From NCBI GenBank assembly GCA_013141435.1, contig JABFQZ010000020.1:1-64000 (forward strand): a stretch of 64,000 nt of DNA. Direction: 5' to 3'. Numbering within the stretch: position 1 is the first letter of the stretch; each line of letters begins with the position of its first letter. This document shows, piece by piece, positions 9,967 through 18,500 of the stretch. The translations under genes were made by a program, and so were the position numbers. Under the pieces are notes generated by a model. The model was not told where the DNA came from and searched no databases. It saw only the letters and a list, made by a program, of their open reading frames with translations. The stretch is from Ferruginibacter sp. (GTDB taxonomy: Bacteria > Bacteroidota > Bacteroidia > Chitinophagales > Chitinophagaceae).

Positions 9967-10258
9967 GTATTTGCTTTACTAGCATTTTATTAATACCTGC
10001 AACTTGCTTCATTTGCATCAGTATATAAAAAAACGTTTTCAACAAAGGTTGATAACTAATTTTGTTAAAATAAATTTGAATAAAATGTAAAGTGATATTA
10101 AACAAAAATTAGTGCTGTAAAATTGCTGTGTTGGTTGTTATCGCTGTTTCGCTGTGTAAAATAATAAATAACTATTGCCACAAATGCTTCCCATTGCTGC
10201 AGCTTTGTTCGCCAAAAAAAAATACACAACAAAATCAACAATGAAACCAATATTTTGA

Positions 10259-11437
10259 TTAGTTAATATTTTCTATAATGCCTGCAATGCCTTGCCCTCC
10301 ACCAACACAGGCAGTTACAATGCCGTATTTTTTTTGCAAGCGTTTCATATCATTTATAATTTGCACAGTAAGTTTGCAGCCAGTACACCCAAGCGGATGC
10401 CCAAGAGCAATAGCACCACCATTAATATTTACAATATCATTGTTAAGCCCAAGCTCTCTTATTACGGCCAACGATTGCGAGGCAAAAGCCTCATTTAATT
10501 CAAATAAATCTATATCGCTAAGTGTCATACCAGCTTGTTTCAGCACCTTGGGTATAGCCTCCACAGGGCCAATGCCCATTATGCGTGGGTGCACACCAGC
10601 ACTAGCACAATTAACCAAACGAGCAATAGGCTTAAGCCCATTGGCTACAACCATACGCTCACTCATTACAAGCACAAAAGCAGCACCATCGCTAGTTTGT
10701 GAGCTATTTCCAGCAGTAACTACACCGCCAGCAGCAAAGGCTGGTTTAAGTTTTGCAAGCCCTTCTATACTGGTGTCGGTACGCACACCATCATCGGTAT
10801 CTACAATATACGATTTTGTTTTGCGCTTACCAGCTTCATCTACATAAATTTGCTCTACATTTATGGGCAAAATGCCACTTTTAAAAAACCCTTCTTTTAT
10901 AGCATTGGCAGCTTTTGCATGACTGTTAAAACTAAATAAATCTTGATCTTCTCTGCTCACTTTATACTCTTGTGCTACAGCCTCGGCAGTAAGTCCCATG
11001 CTCAAATAATAATCTGGTTCGTCTTTTGCAATGTTGTATGATGGTACAGTTTTCCAACCAGCAGTTGGTACAAGGCTCATACTTTCTACACCACCAGCAA
11101 TAAAGCATTCGCCCATGCCACTACGTATTTTTGCAGTAGCCATAGCTATTGCTTCTAAGCCACTTGCACAATATCTGTTTATAGTAATACCAGGTGCGGT
11201 AAAGCCCACAGCCTTTGCCGATATCATACGACCAACCTGCAAGCCTTGCTCCGCCTCAGGTACAGCGTTTCCTACAATAACATCATCTATAAGTTTTGGG
11301 TCTAATTGAGGCACAGTAGCCAGTAATCCTTTTATAACATCTACAGCCAAATCATCAGGCCTTGTAAATCTAAATCCACCTTTTTTACTTTTAGTAATAG
11401 CAGTTCTAAAGCCTGCTACAATGTATGCTTCTTGCAT
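10259..11437 (-). CDS. fadA: Acetyl-CoA C-acyltransferase (thiolase)
   Basis: A thiolase of 392 residues, the normal length. The acyl-accepting cysteine is C90 in NRYCASGLEAIAMA. The His of the GHPLGCTG motif is H347 and the second active-site cysteine is C377 in TACVGGGQG. The enzyme either cleaves 3-ketoacyl-CoA with CoA (beta-oxidation) or condenses acetyl-CoA units. The sequence looks closer to degradative FadA-type thiolases, but the two directions cannot be told apart with certainty. It stands alone on the minus strand; no 3-hydroxyacyl-CoA dehydrogenase/hydratase partner is adjacent, so the multifunctional FadB-type partner must be elsewhere. Confidence 0.9.
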   Translation of the reverse strand: MQEAYIVAGFRTAITKSKKGGFRFTRPDDLAVDVIKGLLATVPQLDPKLIDDVIVGNAVPEAEQGLQVGRMISAKAVGFTAPGITINRYCASGLEAIAMATAKIRSGMGECFIAGGVESMSLVPTAGWKTVPSYNIAKDEPDYYLSMGLTAEAVAQEYKVSREDQDLFSFNSHAKAANAIKEGFFKSGILPINVEQIYVDEAGKRKTKSYIVDTDDGVRTDTSIEGLAKLKPAFAAGGVVTAGNSSQTSDGAAFVLVMSERMVVANGLKPIARLVNCASAGVHPRIMGIGPVEAIPKVLKQAGMTLSDIDLFELNEAFASQSLAVIRELGLNNDIVNINGGAIALGHPLGCTGCKLTVQIINDMKRLQKKYGIVTACVGGGQGIAGIIENIN

Positions 11438-11524
11438 AATTTTATGTTTTGTTTTTATCTAAATACTATATCTCAATACAATTTTTGTGGCTCTCAGCAT
11501 TTAATCTTTATTCTACTTTTGTTT

Positions 11525-11579
11525 GGGCTATACGCTGTACCTACGCTATCGCTTCGGTGCCGCTTCTATCCCACAGCCC
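11525..11579 (-). repeat. Dispersed imperfect-palindrome element, copy A
   Basis: Outer arms GGGCT (11525-11529) and AGCCC (11575-11579) enclose TATACGCTGTACC and GGTGCCGCTTCTATC. On the minus strand it reads GGGATAGAAGCGGCACC, then a variable core, then GGTACAGCGTATAGCCC. Five other intergenic places in this window share this layout (27875, 30135, 48798, 57068 and 61401). Confidence 0.55.
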
Positions 11580-11688
11580 TTCATCAGTAAATCTTATATC
11601 TGCTTTTATCTTAGCGTAAATAATAATAAAAATTAGTTGTTTATGCAACTTATTGTCAAAGTTAGATATTTTGAAGTATTTAAAATCG

Positions 11689-11696
11689 TATTTTTG
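11689..11696 (+). promoter_or_regulatory. TAnnTTTG promoter box before the toxin remnant and pyrD
   Basis: TATTTTTG fits the Bacteroidota -7 consensus. Transcription would begin near 11703, run through the toxin remnant and enter pyrD with a leader of about 210 bases. No good TTG box at the -33 position is seen. Confidence 0.4.
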
Positions 11697-11731
11697 TAAA
11701 AATAATTTGTAATGCAAACACAACTATTAAT

Positions 11732-11914
11732 TGCTACAAAAAAAGAATGAAAATAACTTCAAAGCAACAAGGTAAAAATGGCTGAGCAAGAGTTATAACT
11801 TATGTATCGATTAACGAAAGTAAAATTACATTACTTGATGGCTACGACAAATCAGAAAAAAATTCTTTCACAGAAAAAAAATTGGCAGTGCGTATAAAAA
11901 AATTTGGTTATTAA
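11732..11914 (+). pseudogene. HigB/RelE-type toxin remnant with an in-frame stop
   Basis: The frame ending at 11912-11914 reads YKKRMKITSKQQGKNG, stop, then ARVITYVSINESKITLLDGY and DKSEKNSFTEKKL. This follows the C-terminal half of HigB/RelE-like mRNA-interferase toxins (R..I.SK.KGKSGGARVITY...YLL.IYDKSE). The stop is a TGA where the family has the second glycine of GG, so a single GGA-to-TGA change explains it. The N-terminal half is missing, and no antitoxin gene follows: the remnant's stop codon touches the pyrD start directly (TAA ATG). It is a dead toxin whose tail forms the leader of pyrD. The family assignment is by recalled motif, not by search. Confidence 0.6.
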
Positions 11915-13015
11915 ATGTACAAAACAATTCGCACTATATTATTTATGTTCGATGCAGAGAAAGTGCATCATTTTTCAATGGAAACATTAAGGCTACTATG
12001 CGCCATTCCATTTATAAAAAAAATAATAACAAAAACTTTTCAACCAACAAGCAACAGTTGCCAACCAACGGTACTATTCAACCTTACATTTAAAAACCCA
12101 ATTGGCCTTGCAGCAGGTTTCGATAAAAATGCAAAATATTTGAACGAATTGCAAGCACTTGGTTTTGGCTTTGTAGAAATTGGAACCGTAACACCATTGC
12201 CACAAGATGGCAACGAAAAGCCACGTCTGTTCAGGCTTCCAAAAGATAAAGCATTAATAAACCGTATGGGTTTTAACAACGATGGAGTTGATACTGTTGC
12301 CAAAAGACTCAAAAACTGGCAGTTGGCAAAAAGACAACTATTAGCCAAAAGTAGTTCGCAAGTTGATAGCCCTTTGCCTACTGCACATTTCCCAATGCTA
12401 ATTGGTGGCAATATTGGTAAAAATAAAGCAACTGCAAACGAAAACGCTTGGAAAGATTATGAAATTTGTTTTAATGCCTTACACAATTATGTGGATTATT
12501 TTGTGGTAAACGTAAGTAGTCCCAATACACCAGGCTTGCGTGAGTTGCAAGAAAAAGAGCCACTCAAAAAAATATTGACACATTTGCAACAGCTCAATAA
12601 AAATTTTGAAATACAAAAACCAATACTTTTAAAAATAGCTCCAGATCTTACACAAACACAAATACACGATGTACTAGATTTAGCACAAGAAATAAATTTA
12701 GATGGCTTAGTAGCAGCAAATACAACCATTGATAGAAACGGATTATTCACTACAAAAAAAACACTTGAAAAAATTGGTGCTGGTGGCTTAAGCGGTTTGC
12801 CTTTAAAAAGCCGAGCTACCGAAATTGTAAAATATATTAACCAAAATACAAATGGCAAAATACCAATTATAGCAAGTGGCGGTATTTTTACAGGTGCAGA
12901 TGCTGCCGAAAAGTTGTTAGCAGGCGCAAGCCTTGTACAAGTATGGACAGGTTTTGTGTACGAAGGACCTTGTATCGTAAAAAAAATAATTTTGTATCTT
13001 GCAAATAGATATTAA
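11915..13015 (+). CDS. pyrD: Dihydroorotate dehydrogenase, quinone-dependent (class 2)
   Basis: The enzyme (366 residues) oxidises dihydroorotate to orotate in pyrimidine synthesis and passes electrons to membrane quinone. Typical class-2 segments are present: NPIGLAAGFDKNAKYL (FMN site), VEIGTVTPLPQDGNEKPRLF, NRMGFNNDG, the catalytic serine in VNVSSPNTPGLR (S201/S202), NTTIDR, and the FMN-phosphate loop ASGGIFTGADAAEK. An N-terminal helical segment suits membrane association. One oddity: between VAKRLKN and MLIGGNIGKN there are about 21 more residues (roughly 136-158) than in the usual enzyme. The DNA there is partly 7-periodic (see findings). The start ATG directly follows the stop of the toxin remnant. 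Confidence 0.93.
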   Translation: MYKTIRTILFMFDAEKVHHFSMETLRLLCAIPFIKKIITKTFQPTSNSCQPTVLFNLTFKNPIGLAAGFDKNAKYLNELQALGFGFVEIGTVTPLPQDGNEKPRLFRLPKDKALINRMGFNNDGVDTVAKRLKNWQLAKRQLLAKSSSQVDSPLPTAHFPMLIGGNIGKNKATANENAWKDYEICFNALHNYVDYFVVNVSSPNTPGLRELQEKEPLKKILTHLQQLNKNFEIQKPILLKIAPDLTQTQIHDVLDLAQEINLDGLVAANTTIDRNGLFTTKKTLEKIGAGGLSGLPLKSRATEIVKYINQNTNGKIPIIASGGIFTGADAAEKLLAGASLVQVWTGFVYEGPCIVKKIILYLANRY

Positions 13016-13144
13016 AGGCAAGATATTAGAAAAAGGATTTAGAGCTTTAAACCCATTGACCATTGCTCCTTTGAGTAAAACAAAACTTTACTCAAAGATA
13101 TTATGCATAAAAAAGACAAACTTTGAATACTTTGCAAACTTCCA

Positions 13145-13179
13145 AACCATTAACTTTGAACCGTTAACCAATAACTTAA
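13145..13179 (+). repeat. 7-nt periodic leader of the TerC gene
   Basis: Five consecutive 7-base units begin with AAC: AACCATT, AACTTTG, AACCGTT, AACCAAT, AACTTAA. They end three bases before the TerC start codon. Looser units of 8-9 bases precede them from about 13119. This is one of at least seven leaders in the window with a 7-base period. Confidence 0.7.
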
Positions 13180-13182
13180 AAA

Positions 13183-13986
13183 ATGTCCGAATTATTCTCA
13201 TCAGCAAGTATTATTAGTTTTTTTGTACTCGTATTGTTAGAAATTGTTTTAGGTATAGACAATGTAATATTTGTAAGTATCATTATAGATAGATTGCCAC
13301 ATGCAAAAGAAAAAGCTGCAAGGCGTGTATGGATGATAACTGGCATAATTATTCGCAGTATTTTACTCATGGGTTTAGGTTGGCTATTAGCACAAAAAGG
13401 TAAAACTATTTTTAGCCTTGGCAATAAAAATTTTGATATCGCAAGCATTGTAATGCTAATAGGAGGTATATTTTTAATGTACAAAACCGTAAGAGAAATA
13501 CACCACAAATTAGAAGGCGAAGATGATACACTTGGTGGAGCAAATAAACCGCCACTTAGTTTTAGCAAAGCAGTATTGCAAATAATGCTTATCGATACAG
13601 TTTTTTCTTTTGATAGCATAATTACAGCTGGTGGTACAGCCGAGCATGTAGAAATTATGATAGCAGCAGTAGTATTAGCTATGATTATTATGTTTTTATT
13701 TAGTCCAAAAATTTCCGCATTTATTCATAAACACCCTTCTTTAAAAATGTTGGCATTATCTTTTTTAGTAATGATTGGGCTTACTCTCGTTGTAGAAGGC
13801 TGGGATAGTGAAAAAGCACATGAATTACATTTAAAAAACTATGTTTACTTTGGTATGGCATTTTCTTTTTTGGTAGAGGTACTCAATATTAATTTAGTAA
13901 GAAAAGAAAAAAAGAGAAGAATAGTACGACTAAACGAACCAGTTTTAGAAGAAGAAGAAGAAAAAACATCAGATAGTGCACATTAA
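13183..13986 (+). CDS. TerC-family integral membrane protein
   Basis: A protein of 267 residues with about seven hydrophobic membrane segments. The signature EIVLGIDNVIFVSII (residues 19-33) and the later DTVFSFDSIITAGG are the paired acidic motifs of the TerC/Alx family, which has been linked to manganese or other metal-ion export and to tellurite resistance. The C-terminus is a charged cytoplasmic tail (RKEKKRRIVRLNE, then a glutamate run). No ter operon partners are near, so metal homeostasis is the likelier role. The start is an ATG directly after a 7-base-periodic leader. Confidence 0.88.
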   Translation: MSELFSSASIISFFVLVLLEIVLGIDNVIFVSIIIDRLPHAKEKAARRVWMITGIIIRSILLMGLGWLLAQKGKTIFSLGNKNFDIASIVMLIGGIFLMYKTVREIHHKLEGEDDTLGGANKPPLSFSKAVLQIMLIDTVFSFDSIITAGGTAEHVEIMIAAVVLAMIIMFLFSPKISAFIHKHPSLKMLALSFLVMIGLTLVVEGWDSEKAHELHLKNYVYFGMAFSFLVEVLNINLVRKEKKRRIVRLNEPVLEEEEEKTSDSAH

Positions 13987-14083
13987 CTTATTTATACTTT
14001 TTAAACTATTATAGTTATCGATTTTAGTACATTTTAATTTATATCTAATTAAAATTTAATAGCACAACAAAAAACATTTCCTT

Positions 14084-14503
14084 TTGAGCAATTCATTAAA
14101 AAGACCAATAAGAGTACTTGTAGCTAAAGTAGGTTTAGATGGGCACGACCGTGGTGCTAAAGTAATAGCCACTGCACTAAGAGATGCAGGTATGGAAGTA
14201 ATTTATACAGGCTTACGACAAACACCCGAAATGGTTGTAAACGCTGCTTTACAAGAAGATGTAGATGCAATTGGAATTAGTATTTTAAGCGGCGCACACA
14301 TGACCGTTTTCCCTAAAATATTAAAGCTATTAAAAGAAAAAAGTATGAATGATGTATTGCTTACTGGAGGTGGTATAATACCCGAAGACGATATTCTTAC
14401 TTTAAACAATATGGGCTCAGGTAAATTATTTGCACCTGGTGCTACTTTCGATGAAATTACAAGTTATATTAAAAATTGGGTTGCAGAAAATAGAACATTT
14501 TAA
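14084..14503 (+). CDS. Stand-alone cobalamin (B12)-binding domain protein, methylmalonyl-CoA mutase type
   Basis: A protein of 139 residues, the length of just the C-terminal B12-binding domain of methylmalonyl-CoA mutase. The signature DxHxxG is D19-G-H21-D-R-G24, followed by ISILSGAHM (SxL) and LLTGGGI (GG), so base-off/His-on cobalamin binding is expected. Stand-alone domains of this kind act as the small subunit of two-part acyl-CoA mutases. The catalytic TIM-barrel subunit is not in the window. The likely start is TTG at 14084, since no ATG precedes the conserved [13 protein letters not shown]. The acyl-CoA thioesterase gene lies 81 bases downstream. Confidence 0.88.
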   Translation: MSNSLKRPIRVLVAKVGLDGHDRGAKVIATALRDAGMEVIYTGLRQTPEMVVNAALQEDVDAIGISILSGAHMTVFPKILKLLKEKSMNDVLLTGGGIIPEDDILTLNNMGSGKLFAPGATFDEITSYIKNWVAENRTF

Positions 14504-14551
14504 AATAACTAAAAAAATTACTGACTTTATTTTATTTAGAAATTTATATAA

Positions 14552-14579
14552 AACCTAAAGCTATTAGCCAATAACCAAA
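14552..14579 (+). repeat. 7-nt periodic leader of the thioesterase gene
   Basis: Four 7-base units (AACCTAA, AGCTATT, AGCCAAT, AACCAAA) end five bases before the ATG at 14585. The type resembles the AACnnnn units in front of TerC. Confidence 0.55.
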
Positions 14580-14584
14580 CCAAA

Positions 14585-15100
14585 ATGGAAAAAAAAGCAA
14601 GCGAATCCTTAGTGGTAATGACAGAATTAGTACTACCAAACGATACAAACACATTTGGAAATTTAATGGGAGGTCGCTTAATGTATTGGATGGATATTGC
14701 AGCAGCGCTTGCAGCCATGAAACACTGTGCAGCACCAGTAGTTACAGCATCTGTAGATAACATTTCGTTCGAAACACCAATAAAGCTTGGCAATGTAGTG
14801 CATATTGAAGCAAAAGTAACACGGGCATTTAATAGTAGTATGGAGGTACATTTAAAAGTATGGGGCGAAGATGCAATACAACAATATAGATATAAAAGCA
14901 ACGAAGCCTATTTTACATTTGTTGCCTTAGATCCCAACGGCAAATCAAGAACAATAAATGGCTTAATACCCGAAACTGAAGAGGAAATTAAATTACACCA
15001 AGGCGCACTACGCCGCAGGCAAATACGACTAATATTAGGAGGAAAAATGAAAGCCGAAGATGCTGAGGAATTAAAGGCATTGTTTGTCCAACAAAAATAG
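14585..15100 (+). CDS. Acyl-CoA thioesterase, hotdog fold
   Basis: A protein of 171 residues, cytoplasmic, with one hotdog domain. It shows the pattern of the YciA/BFIT-type acyl-CoA thioesterases: LPNDTNTFGNLMGGRLMYWM, with the catalytic Asn/Asp region, then DIAAALAAMKHC, and VTASVDNISFETPIKLGN in the second half. It hydrolyses acyl-CoA to free fatty acid and CoA. The tail is rich in charged residues (QGALRRRQIRLILGG). It may form a loose unit with the B12-binding protein upstream, but each has its own leader, so separate promoters are likely. Confidence 0.9.
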   Translation: MEKKASESLVVMTELVLPNDTNTFGNLMGGRLMYWMDIAAALAAMKHCAAPVVTASVDNISFETPIKLGNVVHIEAKVTRAFNSSMEVHLKVWGEDAIQQYRYKSNEAYFTFVALDPNGKSRTINGLIPETEEEIKLHQGALRRRQIRLILGGKMKAEDAEELKALFVQQK

Positions 15101-15118
15101 TTAAACTCAGCTTCATTG

Positions 15119-15131
15119 GCGTCGCACACTT
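15119..15131 (+). repeat. 13-nt motif, inverted partner at 32817-32829
   Basis: GCGTCGCACACTT; its reverse complement lies in the leader of the first isocitrate dehydrogenase gene. It is G+C-rich compared with its surroundings. It may be a trace of another dispersed element; two copies are too few to define one. Confidence 0.3.
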
Positions 15132-15294
15132 GTACATTTTATCTTTATTCAGCCAAAAAACTATATTTAAAATTACATTATTTTGCAAAACTCAAATATC
15201 AGCTATCTATTTATTTTATTTTTTTTACAAATATTTTTTTTCTTGTTATATTTTAGTTAATTTTAGGGCATTATTTATAATCAAAAAAATCACA

Positions 15295-15534
15295 ATGAAA
15301 AAATTATTACTATCATCGGTTGTTTTGCTAGCAGTTTTAACTGCTTCTGCACAGACTAGCAAGGTAAAAGCAAGGGCTAAATTTGTAAATGCCGAAGCTG
15401 CAAACAAAAAAGCTGATGCCGAATACAAAATAAAAGTTCAAGAAAAAATGAAACTTGATGCCGAAATGCAAAAAAATGGAGGCAATTCTACATTAAAAGT
15501 AGATCCAAAAAGTCGTGAAACTATTAATAATTAA
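15295..15534 (+). CDS. Small secreted lysine-rich protein, cassette copy 1
   Basis: A protein of 79 residues. The start was set at ATG 15295, because MKKLLLSSVVLLAVLTASAQ is a clean signal peptide, although the frame is open further upstream. The mature part (about 59 residues) is rich in Lys, Ala, Glu and Asn (KVKARAKFVNAEAANKKADA), with no cysteine, and is probably helical. I do not recognise the family. It lies 63 bases before a giant T9SS protein gene. A 79-residue paralogue with the same leader style precedes the second giant gene (19212-19451), so the small and large genes were duplicated as a pair. A partner, chaperone-like or surface-fibre role is possible but unproven. Confidence 0.75.
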   Translation: MKKLLLSSVVLLAVLTASAQTSKVKARAKFVNAEAANKKADAEYKIKVQEKMKLDAEMQKNGGNSTLKVDPKSRETINN

Positions 15535-15597
15535 AAAACAATTATTAATGTTTTTAATCTAAAATCAGTTTTTAATAATAACAACAAATTAAAATTT

Positions 15598-18500
15598 ATG
15601 AAATTAAAATTTTTACAAACAAAAACAAAACGCTTTTTGCTAAAATCAATTTTTGCATTAAGTCTTTTGTCAATTATTTCTGCTGCCACTTTTGCCCAAT
15701 ATTCGAATGGTAATTTGAGTACAGGTGCAACAACAAATAGCGGTACCGCTGCACCAGCAGGCTTTACATGGAGCGAAGTACAACTTACAAATGCGAGTGC
15801 CGGTTTAAGCGCTAGTGTTCAAAACGGCTTTTCTGTAGCCGACGATTTTGTAGTACCTGTAGGGCAAACTTGGACATTAACTAAAGTTACTTTTTATGCT
15901 TATTCTACAGGCTATGCAGGCGCTACAAGCCCATTTAACGATACAAGAGTTCGTATATTTAATACAAACCCTTCTGTAGGTGCTCCTGTTCCTGTTTTTG
16001 GTGACTTAACTACCAACAGGTTTTCTGCTTCTACATCTGCGGCTATGTACCGTATTTTTCCAACACCAGCTAATCCATCGGGTACTACTAGACATATTTG
16101 GAAAATAGAAGCTACTGTAGCTACTGTTTTAACAGCTGGTACTTATTGGATAGAATGGCAACATAATCCTATTGTTGTAGCGTCTAGCAATTTCTCACCA
16201 GCTGTAACTGTAGTTGGTACTACAACACAAGCTGGTAATAATGCTTTACAACACACTATAGCAGGTAATACATGGGCAGCAATTTTAGACGGTACACCAG
16301 CTGGCCCGCAAGCTATGCCTTTTGATATTACTTATACTGCATCTGGTGCCCCTTGTACAGGCACTCCAGCTCCAGGAAACACCTTATCTACTATTACAAC
16401 CGGTTGTTTAGGTGTTCCGTTTAGTTTATCATTACAAAATGCTACTACTGGCATAGGTGTTACTTATCAATGGCAATCGGGCACTTCTTTAACTGGCCCA
16501 TGGACAAATATAGGTGGTGCAACAAATAACACTTACTCATCGTCCGTTTCTACTGGTGGTTTTTATAGGTGTAATGTAACTTGTGGTGCAAATACTGGTG
16601 CTTCAAATGGAGTACAAGTAGCTTTAACCCCTGCTTCCGGCTGTTATTGTGCCAACACAGCCACCGACCCAGCTGACGAAGATATACTTAATGTAACCTT
16701 AGGCACATTAAATAATACATCTACTTGTACTTCAGTTGGTCCTGGTTTTGGTTCAGTAGTAAAGCAGTATGCTAACTACACTTCTGGAACTGGTGCTCCA
16801 GCTGCACCAAATGTTATTCAAGGAGCAGCCAACCCAATATCAGTACAAGTAGGTACTTGTAATGGTAACTGGGGCAATATGGTTGCCGTTTGGATAGATT
16901 TAAACCAAGATGGCACTTTCCAACACCCAGCCGAAAGAGTATTTATATCACCTGCATCAGTAACTGGTCCAAATACCCAAGTGGGTAATGTAGTAATACC
17001 AGCTACAGCTTTATTAGGTACTACTCGTATGAGAGTACAAGTACGTGAGTTTGGTACCGCAGCCAATATGGTACCATGTGGTAACTTTACTTGGGGCGAA
17101 GTAGAAGATTACAATGTAAACATAGTACCATGTATACCAGTAACCATTACTACAGCACCAGCCAATGCTACCGCAGTATGTGGAGGCAATGCAAGCTTTA
17201 GCGTAGTAGCAGCAGGCAGTATACCAGCGTACCAATGGCAAAGTAAATCTACGGTTGTAGGAAGTTTATGGACAAATATAGCAGGCGCTACATCAGCTAC
17301 GTTAAATTTAACTGGCGTTACCGGAGCACTTAGTGGGTATCAATACCGAGTTTTATTTTCGGGAGCATGTACATCACCCAATGTAACTACAGCAGCAACG
17401 CTTACAGTAAACCCAATAACAGCAGCAGTAACACCTACAAGTGCATTATTATGCCAAGGAGGGGTACAGCAGTTAACAATAACCAATATAGCATCACCAA
17501 GCCCAGGAAGTGTAACAGTTAATTCTGCTACATTAAATATGAATGTACCAGACGATAATCCTGCAGGTGTAAATACTACCATCACAATTCCTGCATTACC
17601 AGCTGGTGCTACTGTTATAGGAGCTAGTGTAAAATTGAACGTTGCAAGCACTTGGGTAGGAGATTTAAATGTTAATTTGAAAGCACCAAATAATCAAATT
17701 TTAAATTTAAGCCATAATTTATCAGTTACCAATGGTAATGCATCTGGAGGAGGTTCTTTTGTGAATACAGTAATTGGTTCAGCATTTACTACACCGTTAC
17801 ATACATCCTCAAGTCCTGCTAGTACTCATACCGGCAATTACAAGGCTGATGCAGGTACAATAACAGTATCAGGTATTACACCTAATGTAACAGGATTTGT
17901 GCCAAGTACAGCATCATGGAATTCATTGCTTACTACTCCATCTGGAGTTTGGACATTAGCTATGGCTGATATTTGGGGAGGAGGTGATATTACAACTTTC
18001 CAAAACTGGTCGTTAACTATTGATTACTTATTAGGATCACCAGCAACAGGAGTATATACAGGGCCAACAGGCACAATATATACCGATGCAGCAGCTACAG
18101 TACCATATACAGGTACAGCAATAAATACAGTTTATGTAAAACCAACTGCTACTGGAGTAAATAATTATAGTGTAGTAGTTACCGATGGTCCATGTCCGAG
18201 CAATCCATTAATAATACCAGTAACTATGAATGCACCAGCAGCAGGTACATTATCAGTATCAAATGCAACATTATGTGCAGGTTTAAACAATACCTTTGCA
18301 ATTACAGGTCTAACAGGAGGCACAAGCTTAACCTACCAATGGCAAGTAAGTACCGATGCGGGGGCTACCTATAGCAATATAGCAGGAGCTACCAGTGCTA
18401 CATTAGTACAAACAGGAGTAACAACAGCTATGAGTGGCAATAAATACAGAGTATTGGTATCATCTACAGGATGTACAACAACTTTAACATCAAGCGCAGG

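Noticed and set aside
10120..10225. GTTATCGCTGTTTCGCTGTG as a seventh copy of the dispersed palindrome
   Set aside because: Only the left arm is loosely similar; the right arm and core hairpin do not pair.
11541..11723. 60-codon minus-strand frame between the thiolase gene and the toxin remnant
   Set aside because: Its composition follows the AT-rich intergenic DNA, its C-terminal part is read out of the dispersed palindrome copy A, and no family or promoter supports it.
12999..13217. 72-codon plus-strand frame across the pyrD-TerC gap
   Set aside because: It overlaps both genes and mostly translates the 7-base-periodic leader; no protein-like composition.
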